Source: Arthrobacter sp. H-02-3 (lineage in GTDB: Bacteria > Actinomycetota > Actinomycetes > Actinomycetales > Micrococcaceae). From it: a stretch of 64,000 nt of DNA. Location of the stretch: positions 124,001 to 188,000 of the forward strand of contig NZ_PYUI01000007.1 in the NCBI RefSeq assembly GCF_003097355.1. Direction: 5' to 3'. A program made the position numbers and the translations under genes. Shown in pieces: positions 39,622 to 52,800 of the stretch (positions are counted from its first letter, which is position 1; the number at the start of each line of letters is the position of its first letter). The notes beneath the pieces were generated by a model. It was not told the DNA's origin. It searched no databases and saw only the letters and a list, made by a program, of their open reading frames with translations.

Positions 39622-42320
39622 GGCGTGCCCGGCCGGCCGCCGGCCAGCACCGCGGAAGCCCACCGGGACAGGCGGACCCTGTCGATCTTGGCGTTGTGGC
39701 GGATGTCGGTCGGCTGGGAGGGGACGGTGAGCACGGCGGAGACGCTGACGCCGGCCTGACGGGCCGCGTCGCGCACGCGCCCGGCGAGGTACGGCGCCGC
39801 GGGGCCGGCCCGGCGCACCGGCGGAATGGTTTCGACGACGGCGACGACGGCCTGCGTCCCGGCGGGGCCGACCCCGACGACGGCGGCCAGCCCGACGGCG
39901 TCCAGGCGCTCGATGGCCTGCTCGGCGCCGACAGGCGTCACAACAGCACCGGGCGCGGTCACGACGTGCGCGAGGCGGCCTTCCACCCAGAGCCGCCCGG
40001 CGGCGTCGAAGTGCCCGACGTCGCCGGTGCGGTGCCATCCGGCCGTGCGGACGCTTTCGCGCTGGGTCAGCCAGAGCCTGTCGTAGCTTTCCTTCACATG
40101 CGGGGCGCTGACGAGGATCTCGCCGGTCAATCCCGGCTGGGTGACGGGTCGGTTCCCGGGGGCTGAGCCGTCCGCGTCGAGCGGGATGACGGCCACTCGG
40201 GCGCCGTGCACCGGCCGGCCCACGCACACGCCGTTGCCGGCCCCTGCGACGGTGCCGGCGGCGGCATCGGCCTCAGCGGCGCAGATCTGTTCGAAGCTGA
40301 TGTCCGTGACGGGCAGCGCCTCGGTCATCCCGTACGGGGTGTGCAGCGAGGCACGGGGCAGCAGCCGCTGGACCTCTGCGAGGAGGGAGGCGGGGATGGG
40401 CGCGCCGGCTGAGAGCAGCAGCTCCACGCGACCCAGGGCCTCGTGGCCGGCACCGTCCAAGCGGCCCTGGGTCGCAAGGACGTTGCGCAGGGCAGCGGGC
40501 GAGGCGAAGACCACCGTGGCGTCGATCGCCGCGGCGGCGTCCGCCAGCGCGCGGGCCGTGAGGGTGCGGGGCGCTGTCACGTCCATGGCGGGCGTCACCG
40601 ACACTGCCCCCAGCGCGGGTCCCAGCAGGGCAAACGGTGCGAAGCCTGCCACGAGGCGTGCGCCGGGGCGGATCGCCAGCGTCGCGGCCACGGTGTCCCG
40701 CATTGCGGCCAGTTGCCGGTGCGTATACACCACGCCCTTGGCCGGACCGGTGGAGCCGGAGGTGAAGAGCACGGCGGCGGGGGAGTCCGGGCCCGGGGCC
40801 GGGGCCTCGCCGGGGTCCGGGCTGAGTGTGGCTCCGCGGCGGGCGAGGGCGGCGAGGGAAGTCTCGACGGCGAGGACGCGGCGGCGGGCGGCGGGCAGGT
40901 CCCGCACACTGATGCGCCGGCCGGGCCAGCCAAGCACCGACGCGGCGGCGAGGGCCTTGTCGATTCCGATGAGGTAATCCGGGGTCGCACCCTTCACGGC
41001 GCGGTTCAGGCCGCGGGTGCCGAGGCCGGCGTCGGCCACCACCACCACGGCGCCGAGCCGCAGGCAGGCGTAGAGGACCACGGTCAGGTCCACGCCCGGC
41101 GGGACCATCAGGCTCACCCGGCTGCCCTGCCGGACACCGGATTCCTGCAGGCCGGCTGCGAGGGCGGTGATATTCCGTTCCAGCTCCTGCCAGCTGAGCG
41201 AGCGGGCGACGCTGCCTTCCGCGGCCATCTCGGCGACGGCGGTGTCCCCGGCATGGGGTCCTGCCGCCAGCCCGGTAAGCGGCGCCCACAGGGGCGCGAG
41301 CCCGGTGCCGGGGGCCGGCGTCGAGGGTTCAGGCATTGGTGGTTCGGGCGCCGGGTTTACCGGTGCCGGACCGTCCGCGGGGTTGCTGTCCCGGCCGCGC
41401 TCGGCAAGCCAATCGAAGACGGGGGCGGCAATGTCCCGGTCCTCCGCGACCAGGTGGCCGGCGCCCTCGAAGCGGTGGACTTTCGCGTGCGGGAGCCGGC
41501 TGATGAGGTCCTTGAGGTACCGGTCGGAGAAGATCGGGTCCCGCGGTCCCCAGAGCATCAAGGCCGGTACGCTCAGCCTGCGCAGGCCTTCGGCGACGCG
41601 GGTGAGCGCCGGGAAACTCGGATGGGAGGCGTCCGCGGGAATGTCGGCGACAAAGTTTCCCACGCCGGCGCGGCGGCCGGCGCCCCGGTAGGGGGCCATG
41701 AAGGCACTGCGGACGTCCTCTGCGAGCGGCGGGCGGGCCAGGGAATGCGTCACCCGCAGGAAGGTGTCCGACGTCGTCGTTCCCCAGCGGTGTACGGCAG
41801 GGTGCAGGGCCAGCCGCAGGGCCGGTGGGATGGGTGAGCCGGGGGGCTGGTGGACGGCAGTGTTGGTCAGCACGACACCGGCGAGCTGCTGCGGATGCGC
41901 CAGGGCCCAGCCGAGGCTGATCACGCCGCCCCAGTCGTGGCCGACGGTGACAACCGGCCCGTCCAGCCCGAGGGCGGCGGTGAGGTCGCCGAGGTCGTTG
42001 ATCCGGTCCGCCAGGCGCCGGAACGTGCCGGTGCGCTCGGAGAAGCCCATATCCAGTTGGTCCACGGCCATCACACGCCACGGATGCGCGGGGTCGGAAC
42101 CGGCCGCCAGCAGGGTCCGCCACAGGTATGACCACGTCGGGTTGCCGTGCACGCACAGCAGCGTGCCGGCGGGAGTCAGGCCGCGGCGGGCGAGCTGGGC
42201 GCCGTTATCGAGCAGGTGCCAGCGGCGCAGGGTTCCAGGCTCATCCGCGGCGGAAGTGGACGCCACATCGATGTCGCGCGACCATTCGGGGTCGACGCCG
42301 GTCCAGTCGGCGGTTACCAA
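39618..42320 (-). CDS. oleBC: OleBC fusion: beta-lactone decarboxylase and beta-lactone synthetase
   Basis: TTG with 5' base 42320, overlapping the oleA stop, gives 900 residues. Residues about 1-310 are an alpha/beta-hydrolase of haloalkane-dehalogenase type (OleB): CVHGNPTWSYLWR, the nucleophile aspartate in VGHDWGGVISLGWA, and GHLVAEDR with the histidine. After a proline-rich linker (about 315-345) comes an acyl-adenylate enzyme (OleC): VLFTSGSTGPAKGVVYTHRQ, TPYGMTEALPVTD, TGDVGHFDAAGRLWVEGR. OleC closes the beta-hydroxy acid to a beta-lactone and OleB decarboxylates it to the alkene. The B-C fusion is known from actinobacteria such as Micrococcus. Confidence 0.92.
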   Translation of the reverse strand: MVTADWTGVDPEWSRDIDVASTSAADEPGTLRRWHLLDNGAQLARRGLTPAGTLLCVHGNPTWSYLWRTLLAAGSDPAHPWRVMAVDQLDMGFSERTGTFRRLADRINDLGDLTAALGLDGPVVTVGHDWGGVISLGWALAHPQQLAGVVLTNTAVHQPPGSPIPPALRLALHPAVHRWGTTTSDTFLRVTHSLARPPLAEDVRSAFMAPYRGAGRRAGVGNFVADIPADASHPSFPALTRVAEGLRRLSVPALMLWGPRDPIFSDRYLKDLISRLPHAKVHRFEGAGHLVAEDRDIAAPVFDWLAERGRDSNPADGPAPVNPAPEPPMPEPSTPAPGTGLAPLWAPLTGLAAGPHAGDTAVAEMAAEGSVARSLSWQELERNITALAAGLQESGVRQGSRVSLMVPPGVDLTVVLYACLRLGAVVVVADAGLGTRGLNRAVKGATPDYLIGIDKALAAASVLGWPGRRISVRDLPAARRRVLAVETSLAALARRGATLSPDPGEAPAPGPDSPAAVLFTSGSTGPAKGVVYTHRQLAAMRDTVAATLAIRPGARLVAGFAPFALLGPALGAVSVTPAMDVTAPRTLTARALADAAAAIDATVVFASPAALRNVLATQGRLDGAGHEALGRVELLLSAGAPIPASLLAEVQRLLPRASLHTPYGMTEALPVTDISFEQICAAEADAAAGTVAGAGNGVCVGRPVHGARVAVIPLDADGSAPGNRPVTQPGLTGEILVSAPHVKESYDRLWLTQRESVRTAGWHRTGDVGHFDAAGRLWVEGRLAHVVTAPGAVVTPVGAEQAIERLDAVGLAAVVGVGPAGTQAVVAVVETIPPVRRAGPAAPYLAGRVRDAARQAGVSVSAVLTVPSQPTDIRHNAKIDRVRLSRWASAVLAGGRPGTP

Positions 42321-43336
42321 ACGATTTCCACCATGGCGGTGTTCAGGCCGGAGCCGACGCCCATGCACAGCACGCGATCCCCGGTCACGAGGGTCTGCGC
42401 CTCCGCCGCGAGGGTCATGGGCAGGGAGGCCGGGCCCACATTGCCCCAGTGCGGGAACGTGATCGGCACTTTGTCCGGGTCCAGGTCGATGGCGTCGATG
42501 ATGGCCTGGGTGTAGGCGTTGCTGACCTGGTGCGTCACGTAGCGGTCCATCGAAGCCCAGTCCCACTCCGGCTGTGCCTCCTTCCAGGCATCGACCACGA
42601 GCTGCAGGCCGCCGTCGAGCAGGCCCTTGGTGTCGGTGGCCATGCCGTCGATGCCGCCCACGCACAGTTCATGGTGCTCGGTGCCGGCGCGCATCACGCC
42701 GCCGACGATCCGGTGCGCCCCGGGGTGCTGGTCCGCGGGGCCCAGGACGGCAGCAGCGGCTCCGGAGCCCAGGGTGAGTGTGGCGAATTCGCGGTTGAAG
42801 TCCTCGCGGGTTGTCTCGGGCCGCTGCAGCCGCTCCAGGGTGGCCTCCTGCGTGGCCTGGGCATCCTCACCGTTGACGATCACCGCGTACTTAATCTGGC
42901 CGGAGTCGATCATGCTGGCCGCCAGGGTCATACCGTTGACGAATCCGAGGCAGGCGTTGGCGAGGTCGAAGTTTATGGCCGACGACGGCAGGCCGAGTGC
43001 ATGGTGGATCTTCACCGCGACAGAGGGTTCGAGGTTGCGCCGCGTGACCGAGGTGTTGATCAGCAGGCCAACGTCGGCCGCTTCGATGCCGGACTCGGCC
43101 AGGGCCTTGGCGCCGGCCTCGATGGCCGCGTCGTCGAACGATGTCCCGGGGGCCCACCAGCGCCGGTGCGTGATGCCGGCGACCCGTTCGAGCAGCTTCG
43201 GCGGGAACTTCAGCCGCCGCAGGGTCAAAGCCAGCCTGTGGTCGAAATCCTTGGAACTGACGATCGTCGGAGCTTCGACGCTGCTCACCGAAAGCAACGC
43301 GGTGTTGTAGTGCCGGAATGTCGCATTCCCTACCAA
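42314..43336 (-). CDS. oleA: OleA thiolase-fold acyl-CoA condensing enzyme
   Basis: TTG with 5' base 43336, with GGGG six bases upstream, gives 340 residues starting VGNATFRHYNTALLSV; a longer frame to 43537 reads through the intergenic region and is not used. Thiolase/KAS III features are the active cysteine in DLANACLGFVNGM, VTHQVSNAYT with histidine, and HWGNVGPASLPMTL with asparagine. OleA condenses two fatty acyl-CoAs head to head, the first step of long-chain internal olefin synthesis. It leads the operon oleA-oleBC-oleD, each joined by short overlaps, and is divergent from smc. Confidence 0.92.
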   Translation of the reverse strand: MVGNATFRHYNTALLSVSSVEAPTIVSSKDFDHRLALTLRRLKFPPKLLERVAGITHRRWWAPGTSFDDAAIEAGAKALAESGIEAADVGLLINTSVTRRNLEPSVAVKIHHALGLPSSAINFDLANACLGFVNGMTLAASMIDSGQIKYAVIVNGEDAQATQEATLERLQRPETTREDFNREFATLTLGSGAAAAVLGPADQHPGAHRIVGGVMRAGTEHHELCVGGIDGMATDTKGLLDGGLQLVVDAWKEAQPEWDWASMDRYVTHQVSNAYTQAIIDAIDLDPDKVPITFPHWGNVGPASLPMTLAAEAQTLVTGDRVLCMGVGSGLNTAMVEIVW

Positions 43337-43486
43337 TTCAAGCCCCTGTTCATGTCCGTCCTGCGCTCCAGCGGTTGACTGCCCCTTCAAACACAAGCCC
43401 AAGAGCTTAACTATGCCCGGTGCCGGCAGGTTTCTGCACATGCCGCCTGCGGCATCTGCGGCGGCCTCGCACGGGTGTGCGCGGAA

Positions 43487-43516
43487 TTGCCGCAGCTCCG
43501 CAGTAGATTGTAGGTA
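43487..43516 (+). promoter_or_regulatory. Candidate smc promoter
   Basis: TTGCCG (43487-43492) and TAGGTA (43511-43516) are 18 bases apart in the 271-base gap between divergent oleA and smc. I see no clear oleA promoter in the same gap. Confidence 0.35.
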
Positions 43517-43607
43517 CCCGGGGCCGTCCCCGACCATCCATGTCCGTCCGAATCATGCTTTCGCCCAACAGCGTGCCCAGTCCGCCAGCCAGGAGATCCG
43601 AAGTACC

Positions 43608-47282
<3,675 letters not shown>

Positions 47283-47767
47283 CCAGAGCCAAGATCTAGG
47301 ACGTGCCTCCCAGCTGGATGTGACGGCTTTGGCCGGCCGGTGCGACCGTTTCCCGGCAAAAGTCCGGAGCCGGTAGTCACCGCTCTTGTTGCGGGCCGGC
47401 GCCGCGGGCGCAGCAGGGCAAATAGCTCAGCGACGGTGTCCGGAAGAACCGGTGCTGCTGCGGCCGTCGAGGACGAATCCACGGACCGGGTAAGGTCACT
47501 GGACGTTCGCGGTGTCCGCAAGGCGTTCCCCGTGACGCCGGACCGTTGCCGCAGAAGCCGCGCTACATGAAGTCGTTCACCGCCTACCCGATTTCCAATC
47601 CCACAAGCGCCGCCGCATTGGCTTAGCACCACCGGCTCGATCGCCCGATGAGTTCAGCGACCCGGTCCTCCCTCTCTTGACGGTAACCCCTCGCAGGACT
47701 GATATCAGTGCCGGCGTCCCGTCGGAGCAGCATCAAGATTGTCGGTGCCTCTTCATAGACTTGGGGT
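47283..47767. other. Intergenic region, 485 bases, no gene recognised
   Basis: Between smc and the DUF222-HNH gene I find only weak open frames on both strands with no conserved motif, good start signal or strong hairpin. The final bases carry the candidate promoter of the HNH gene. It could be a decayed gene but nothing proves it. Confidence 0.5.
47756..47761 (+). promoter_or_regulatory. -10 box of the DUF222-HNH gene, leaderless arrangement
   Basis: TAGACT is followed by exactly six bases and the ATG at 47768. The GGGG just before the ATG is too close to act as a Shine-Dalgarno sequence. Confidence 0.45.
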
Positions 47768-49516
47768 ATGCAAAGCAGGGTGGCTTGGAGCGGGGACAGC
47801 GGCGCGGACGCCAAGGCGGCGGTGGAGGCCGTTGCCGCGTCTGTGGCTGTGCTGGCTGCCTTGCTCGGGTCCGGCTCCGAGGGCCCGGACCGCTCTGATC
47901 CGGCCGCCGCCGAACGGGATGCGGGCGCCCTGCGGGATGCCGGTGCCCTCCGGGACTCTGATCCGTTGCGGGATTTGGCGGATGGGTTGTTGGACGGGTT
48001 GGCTGAGGTGGCCCGGTTGGAGGCCCGGACGGCGGCGCTGAAGGTTCAGTTGGCCGCCGACTACGCCCGGGCGGCGAGGTTCCTGGCCCCGCCGGCGGGA
48101 TCCGTGCGGGACCGTGCCGTCCAGGAGATGGCCCTGGTCGCCGAGGTCGCGTGTGTCCTGACCGTGAGCGAACGCACCGCCGGGGCGCTCTTGTCCGAGG
48201 CCCGGGCCTTGACGACCGGGCTGTCGCTGACCTGGGCGGCGTTGCGGGCCGGGACGATTTCCTGGCAGCACGCCCGGATCCTTGCCGAGGAAACCGGCGG
48301 CCTGGATTCTGCCGGGGCGGCCTCGCTGGAGGGGCATTTCCTGGACCCCGCCGCGCCCGGGGCGGCCCGGGGCTGTGCGGCCGGGGAGCTTGTGCCGTCC
48401 CGGTTCCGGGCCAAGGCCCGCACCTGGCGCGAACGCCACCATCCGGAGAGCATCGAGGCACGCCACACCGTGAGCGTCGCGGACCGGCGGGTCGAGTTCG
48501 TCCCGGACCGGGACGGCATGGCCTGGCTTTCGGCCCGGCTCCCGGCCGAGACCCGCACCCTGGCCCAGCTCCGCGCCGACATCACCGCGACCTGGCTCCT
48601 CACCAACGACACCGGCCCCACCCCAGGGACCACAGCCGCAACAGCCGCCGGCGGCGGCACCAACGGACTTGCCGCGGGAGGGACGGCCGGCGGTGGAATG
48701 GTTCACTGCGGAACCGGTGTGGGCGGGGGTGTTCCTACCCCGCGGGCGCAGGTCCTGGTCACCGTGCCGGTCCTGTCGCTGCTGGGCCTCACGGACGAGC
48801 CGGCCGTCCTGGACGGGTACGGGCCGATCCCGCCGTCGATGGCCCGCCGCCTCGTTGCCGGCGGCGCGGGTTCCTTCTACCGGGTCCTGACCGATCCCCG
48901 GGACGGGGCGCCGCTGGAAATCGGGCGGAGCAGCTACCGCCTGACGGCGGCGCAGCGGCACTGGCTCCGGCTCCGCGACGGCAGGTGCCCGTTCCCCGGC
49001 TGCAACAACCATTCCCTGGACAACGACGCGGACCACCTCCTGGCCTGGGCCGACGGGGGCACCACCGGTATCGCCAACCTGGGCCAGCCCTGCCCGAAAC
49101 ATCACCGCCTCAAACACGCCTCCGCCTGGACACCGAGCGGGGCCAGCACAACGAGCCCGCCGGGCTGGATTTCACCCTCACAACGCTATTATCCGAGCGA
49201 GCGCCAGGACTGGGAACCGCCCCGCTGGCCGGACCACCTCCCGATCACGGCTACAGCAACAGACCCACGGCCGGAGCGACGCGTGCCCGCGGATCCGGAC
49301 CATCCTCCGGGCCCGGGCCCCACCGGGCACCCAGACCAGGACCCCATCCAGGATCCCGACCAAGGTCCCGAGCCGGAACTGCCCCCGGACCCCTTCCCCG
49401 ACTGGCACCACTTCACGGCCGGGCACCCATTCCCCGCCGCAAACACCGACGACCCCGGCTGGCCGGCACCCCTCGACGACCCCACCCCCGAAGAACTCGT
49501 GCTTTCATTTCTATGA
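47768..49516 (+). CDS. DUF222 and HNH-nuclease domain protein (13E12 repeat type)
   Basis: The 582-residue protein has a helical DUF222 region (about 60-340) with a glycine-rich low-complexity insert (about 290-320). An HNH nuclease motif follows at about 405-445: RDGRCPFPGCNN with two cysteines, DADHLLAWADGGTT with the aspartate and histidine, then NLGQPCPKHHRLKH. The last 110 residues are rich in Pro, Asp and Gly and probably disordered. Such proteins are abundant in actinobacteria, often in many copies, and some are tied to mobile or retron-like elements; their function is unsettled. It sits between smc and ftsY, where related genomes often have nothing, so it looks like an insertion. Confidence 0.88.
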   Translation: MQSRVAWSGDSGADAKAAVEAVAASVAVLAALLGSGSEGPDRSDPAAAERDAGALRDAGALRDSDPLRDLADGLLDGLAEVARLEARTAALKVQLAADYARAARFLAPPAGSVRDRAVQEMALVAEVACVLTVSERTAGALLSEARALTTGLSLTWAALRAGTISWQHARILAEETGGLDSAGAASLEGHFLDPAAPGAARGCAAGELVPSRFRAKARTWRERHHPESIEARHTVSVADRRVEFVPDRDGMAWLSARLPAETRTLAQLRADITATWLLTNDTGPTPGTTAATAAGGGTNGLAAGGTAGGGMVHCGTGVGGGVPTPRAQVLVTVPVLSLLGLTDEPAVLDGYGPIPPSMARRLVAGGAGSFYRVLTDPRDGAPLEIGRSSYRLTAAQRHWLRLRDGRCPFPGCNNHSLDNDADHLLAWADGGTTGIANLGQPCPKHHRLKHASAWTPSGASTTSPPGWISPSQRYYPSERQDWEPPRWPDHLPITATATDPRPERRVPADPDHPPGPGPTGHPDQDPIQDPDQGPEPELPPDPFPDWHHFTAGHPFPAANTDDPGWPAPLDDPTPEELVLSFL

Positions 49517-49625
49517 TCGGCAACCTCACGTCTCTGGGCGGTGTCGACGTCTGAGCAGCTCAGAGGTCCAAGCAGAACGAAATCGCTGGCCACGGCCCAT
49601 TTGGGGTTTGTGAGAAGCTAGGGGA

Positions 49626-50840
49626 GTGAACGACATCCTCCCCATTATTCTGCCCATTCTCGCTGTGCTGGTGGTCCTCGGCGCGCTGATCCCGGTGCTC
49701 ATGAAGACCCGGAAGAACGTCAAGAACTATCCCGGCACGCGCGACGCAAACGACCCCGTGCAGGCCCCGGGAGCCGGGACCCTTGTGGAGGACCGTCCGG
49801 CGCCAGCGCCGGCGCCTGAACGGAAGGCGCCGGGCGGCGTCGAGGTCGAAGGACTCGAAACGGTCGAGGTGCCGGACAACGCGGCCGGCCTGGAAACCGT
49901 ACCGGTGGAAACGCCGCTGCCGGTGGCCGGGCGCCTTATCCGGCTGCGCGAGCGGCTGGTCAAGTCCAACAACATCCTGGGCAAGGGGCTTCTGGCCCTG
50001 CTCTCGGCGGACAAGATCGATGAAAACGTCTGGGACGAGGTCGAGGAGACCCTCCTGCTGGCGGACCTCGGCACCGAACCGACCATGCAGCTCGTGGATG
50101 CGCTCCGCGAACGCGTCAAGGTGATCGGCACGCGGGACCCCGAGCACGTCAAGGCCCTGCTCCGCGAAGAACTCATCAAGCTCGTGGACCCCACCATGGA
50201 CCGCACCCTGCACGTGGAGCGCCACGCCGACAAACCTGCCGTCATGATGGTGGTCGGCGTCAACGGCGTCGGCAAGACCACCACCGTGGGCAAGCTGGCC
50301 CGCGTGCTCGTCGCCGAGGACAAGGACGTGCTGCTGGGCGCGGCCGACACCTTCCGTGCGGCCGCCGCCGAGCAGCTGGCCACGTGGGGCCAGCGCGTGG
50401 GCGTCCCCACCGTGAAGTCGGACATCGACGGCGCTGACCCCGCCTCGGTGGCCTACGAGGCCGTCAAGGCCGGCATCGACCAGGAAGTCGACGTCGTCAT
50501 GATCGACACCGCAGGGCGGCTGCAGAACAAGGTGGGCCTCATGGACGAGCTCAGCAAGGTCAAGCGGGTCATCGAAAAGCTTGCCGAGGTGGACGAGGTC
50601 CTGCTGGTCCTGGATGCCACCACCGGCCAGAACGGGCTCAACCAGGCCCGGGTGTTCTCCGAGGTGGTCAACATCACCGGAATCGTCCTGACCAAGCTGG
50701 ACGGCACCGCCAAGGGCGGGATCGTCGTCGCCATCCAGAAGTCCCTGGGCGTGCCGGTCAAGCTGATCGGCCTGGGCGAAGGCGCCGATGACCTCGCGCC
50801 GTTCGACGCCGAAGCGTTCGTCGACGCGTTGCTGAACTAA
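49626..50840 (+). CDS. ftsY: Signal recognition particle receptor FtsY
   Basis: The 404-residue protein starts at GTG (49626) with a membrane helix (about 3-25, [20 protein letters not shown]), then a proline/glutamate-rich linker and the NG domain: [15 protein letters not shown] (P-loop), [22 protein letters not shown], and [10 protein letters not shown]. The N-terminal helix is typical of actinobacterial FtsY and anchors it to the membrane, where it docks the Ffh-RNA-ribosome complex. A clear terminator follows 12 bases after the stop. Confidence 0.97.
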   Translation: MNDILPIILPILAVLVVLGALIPVLMKTRKNVKNYPGTRDANDPVQAPGAGTLVEDRPAPAPAPERKAPGGVEVEGLETVEVPDNAAGLETVPVETPLPVAGRLIRLRERLVKSNNILGKGLLALLSADKIDENVWDEVEETLLLADLGTEPTMQLVDALRERVKVIGTRDPEHVKALLREELIKLVDPTMDRTLHVERHADKPAVMMVVGVNGVGKTTTVGKLARVLVAEDKDVLLGAADTFRAAAAEQLATWGQRVGVPTVKSDIDGADPASVAYEAVKAGIDQEVDVVMIDTAGRLQNKVGLMDELSKVKRVIEKLAEVDEVLLVLDATTGQNGLNQARVFSEVVNITGIVLTKLDGTAKGGIVVAIQKSLGVPVKLIGLGEGADDLAPFDAEAFVDALLN

Positions 50841-50851
50841 CCACGCACGCA

Positions 50852-50890
50852 AAAAAGTGCCCCGGTCCGCAGAGGACCGGGGCACTTTTT
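50852..50890. terminator. Strong bidirectional terminator after ftsY
   Basis: AAAAAGTGCCCCGGTCC pairs with GGACCGGGGCACTTTTT around a five-base loop. The A-run before and T-run after the GC stem let it act in both directions, serving ftsY and the convergent gene ending at 50928. Confidence 0.95.
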
Positions 50891-50927
50891 GCTGCTGGCT
50901 GTGCTGCGCGAAGTCAGCGGGATGTCG

Positions 50928-52643
50928 CTAGTACGTGAAGTGCAGCACCGTCACGGTTCCGGCCGTCAGCTTGAACTGCTGCGTCCCTGACTTATAGGCG
51001 AAGCCGGGCACCGTGGCACGCTCGGCGAGGGGCTTCGGCTCGGACTTGGCGCCGTCGATCACGGTCTGGTCCTCGGCTTTGTAGCTGGGGCCGCTGAGCT
51101 GGGTCATCGTCCCGGTCACCGGCTTGCCCGGCAGGTTCAGGGTGACGTCGGTCTGCGCGGCCTTCTCGGGGTCGTTTTCATTGACGATCACCACGCTGGT
51201 GCTGCCGTCCGCGTTCTGCAGCGCGTAGCTGAACGCCAGCCCGCCGCCGGAGCTGTTCAGCTTCATGAACTTGCCGGCCTCAAGCTCGGCCACCATGGAG
51301 ATGCCGAAGAAGTTGGCCCGGCCGGACATCTGGCCGTTGCCGAACGGGTAGGCACCGGCGCTGCAGATCGCGGACAGGGGCGGGCCGCCCTTGCAGGTCT
51401 GCAGGGAGCTGTGGAAACCGATCCGGGTGATGCCCAGCTGGGCGGCGTTGAGGGCATAGTCCGCCGCCCACAGGGCCGAGGCGTGGGTGCGGGAGGTCTC
51501 GTTCGAGCCGGGGCAGGCGGCGATCCCGGTCTCCGGGAGCCATGTCTCCAGGCCTGCGTCCTGGCCGACCTTGAGGGCCGATTTCTGGTAATCGGCGGCG
51601 CGGTCGTGCATCAGCTGGCTCATCAGGTTGGCCATGGTGGGCGAGCCCTTGGGGTCGCTGCCGTCACAGCTGTACAGCGGGTAGTTATGGAACGTGAGGA
51701 TCTTCTTCTGCGGGAGGTCAGCATCGACGAACGGCTGCCACCACTTCTGGTCATAGGCACCCGGGCCGGAGATGGGCACCTTGGGGGCCACCGCGTAGAT
51801 GGCGTTGGCGTAGTCCTTCAGTTCCCGGAGGTACTGGTCCAGGCTGTAGCCGGTGCCGGTCTTCACATCGTTGAAGACGAAGCCGTTGGGTTCGTTGCCC
51901 ACCGTGACGCTGAGCAAACGGTCGCCGAAGATCTCCGAGGCGTTCTTGACCATGTCTGCCGCCCGGGCCGGATCGTAATGGCCCAGGTCCACCGTCAGGC
52001 TGATCGTGGCATTCCCGGCCTCAAGAAGAGTCTTTACCCGTGCCAGGTCCGCCGGGCCCACGGCCTTGACGGGGTGGGTCTTGTCTCCCTTGTAGCCGGC
52101 GGGGACGGCCTCGCCGGTGGAGGTCCAGAAGAAGCGCCGGTCCACGGCATTGCCGCCAAAGCGCAGGACAGGCTGGTCGATCTCCTTCAGGAGCTTGACC
52201 ATCGACGCGTTGTCGGCGCTGAGGTCAGGGTCTGCCAAGTCCGTTGCCTCCAGGGAGATTCCCGTCAGGCCCTTGTTCAGGGATGTGCCCACGAGGTCGC
52301 TGGAGACGTCCACCTTAAGGGGCTCAACCTTTTCCAGCGGCGACCCGGCCGGCGGACCCGCCTGCTGGTAGTACGTCACCGGCGGCCCCACCTCGGCAGG
52401 GCCGGACGCCGGGGCGGATTCGGACGTGGCCTGTGGTGCCGGCGGTGCCTGGGTGGGTCCGCCGAGAGCCAGGGGAACCAGCACCGCCGTGGCCGCGAGG
52501 ACGGCGACGATTCCGGTGCCGGCGATAATCCGTGCGCGCTTCTTCTTTCCGGCAGTCACTGCGTTCGCCGGATTAGCCGCATTCGCGGGGTTGGTTGGGT
52601 CAGGGCTATCGGCTTTCCCGGGGGAAGAGTCGAATCTGGCCAT
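50928..52643 (-). CDS. Membrane-anchored or secreted GH79-like glycoside hydrolase
   Basis: The 571-residue protein has an Asn/Ala-rich N-terminal stretch, a basic patch and a hydrophobic helix (about 37-62) that is either an uncleaved anchor or a signal. The catalytic region follows the beta-glucuronidase/heparanase (GH79-type) clan A pattern: GISLEATDL, LRFGGNAVDRRFFW, the acid/base glutamate in VTVGNEPNGF, LTFHNYPLY, and the proposed nucleophile in WLPETGIAACPG, with a C-terminal beta-sandwich. It would cleave glucuronides or related glycans outside the cell. ATG at 52643 has GGAGG nine bases upstream. Confidence 0.82.
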   Translation of the reverse strand: MARFDSSPGKADSPDPTNPANAANPANAVTAGKKKRARIIAGTGIVAVLAATAVLVPLALGGPTQAPPAPQATSESAPASGPAEVGPPVTYYQQAGPPAGSPLEKVEPLKVDVSSDLVGTSLNKGLTGISLEATDLADPDLSADNASMVKLLKEIDQPVLRFGGNAVDRRFFWTSTGEAVPAGYKGDKTHPVKAVGPADLARVKTLLEAGNATISLTVDLGHYDPARAADMVKNASEIFGDRLLSVTVGNEPNGFVFNDVKTGTGYSLDQYLRELKDYANAIYAVAPKVPISGPGAYDQKWWQPFVDADLPQKKILTFHNYPLYSCDGSDPKGSPTMANLMSQLMHDRAADYQKSALKVGQDAGLETWLPETGIAACPGSNETSRTHASALWAADYALNAAQLGITRIGFHSSLQTCKGGPPLSAICSAGAYPFGNGQMSGRANFFGISMVAELEAGKFMKLNSSGGGLAFSYALQNADGSTSVVIVNENDPEKAAQTDVTLNLPGKPVTGTMTQLSGPSYKAEDQTVIDGAKSEPKPLAERATVPGFAYKSGTQQFKLTAGTVTVLHFTY

Positions 52644-52800
52644 GGGGGATTACCTCCGGAGGGTTGTGGCAAGTGACCCCAGCTTAGCCAAGGGCGGAGG
52701 CAGTCGCTGACCAGCGGGTTCGTGTCAGGGCACCGTCTGCGGTCATTGGCCCCGGGGGCCCGGGCCGGATACAGTTTGCGGCGTTCCCCGGCACGCCGGG

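Noticed and set aside
42321..42665. N-terminal extension of oleBC
   Set aside because: It overlaps conserved oleA sequence and is Arg/Gly-rich without the hydrolase fold.
43337..43537. N-terminal extension of oleA
   Set aside because: OleA proteins begin near VGNATFRHYN; the extra residues cover the intergenic region shared with smc.
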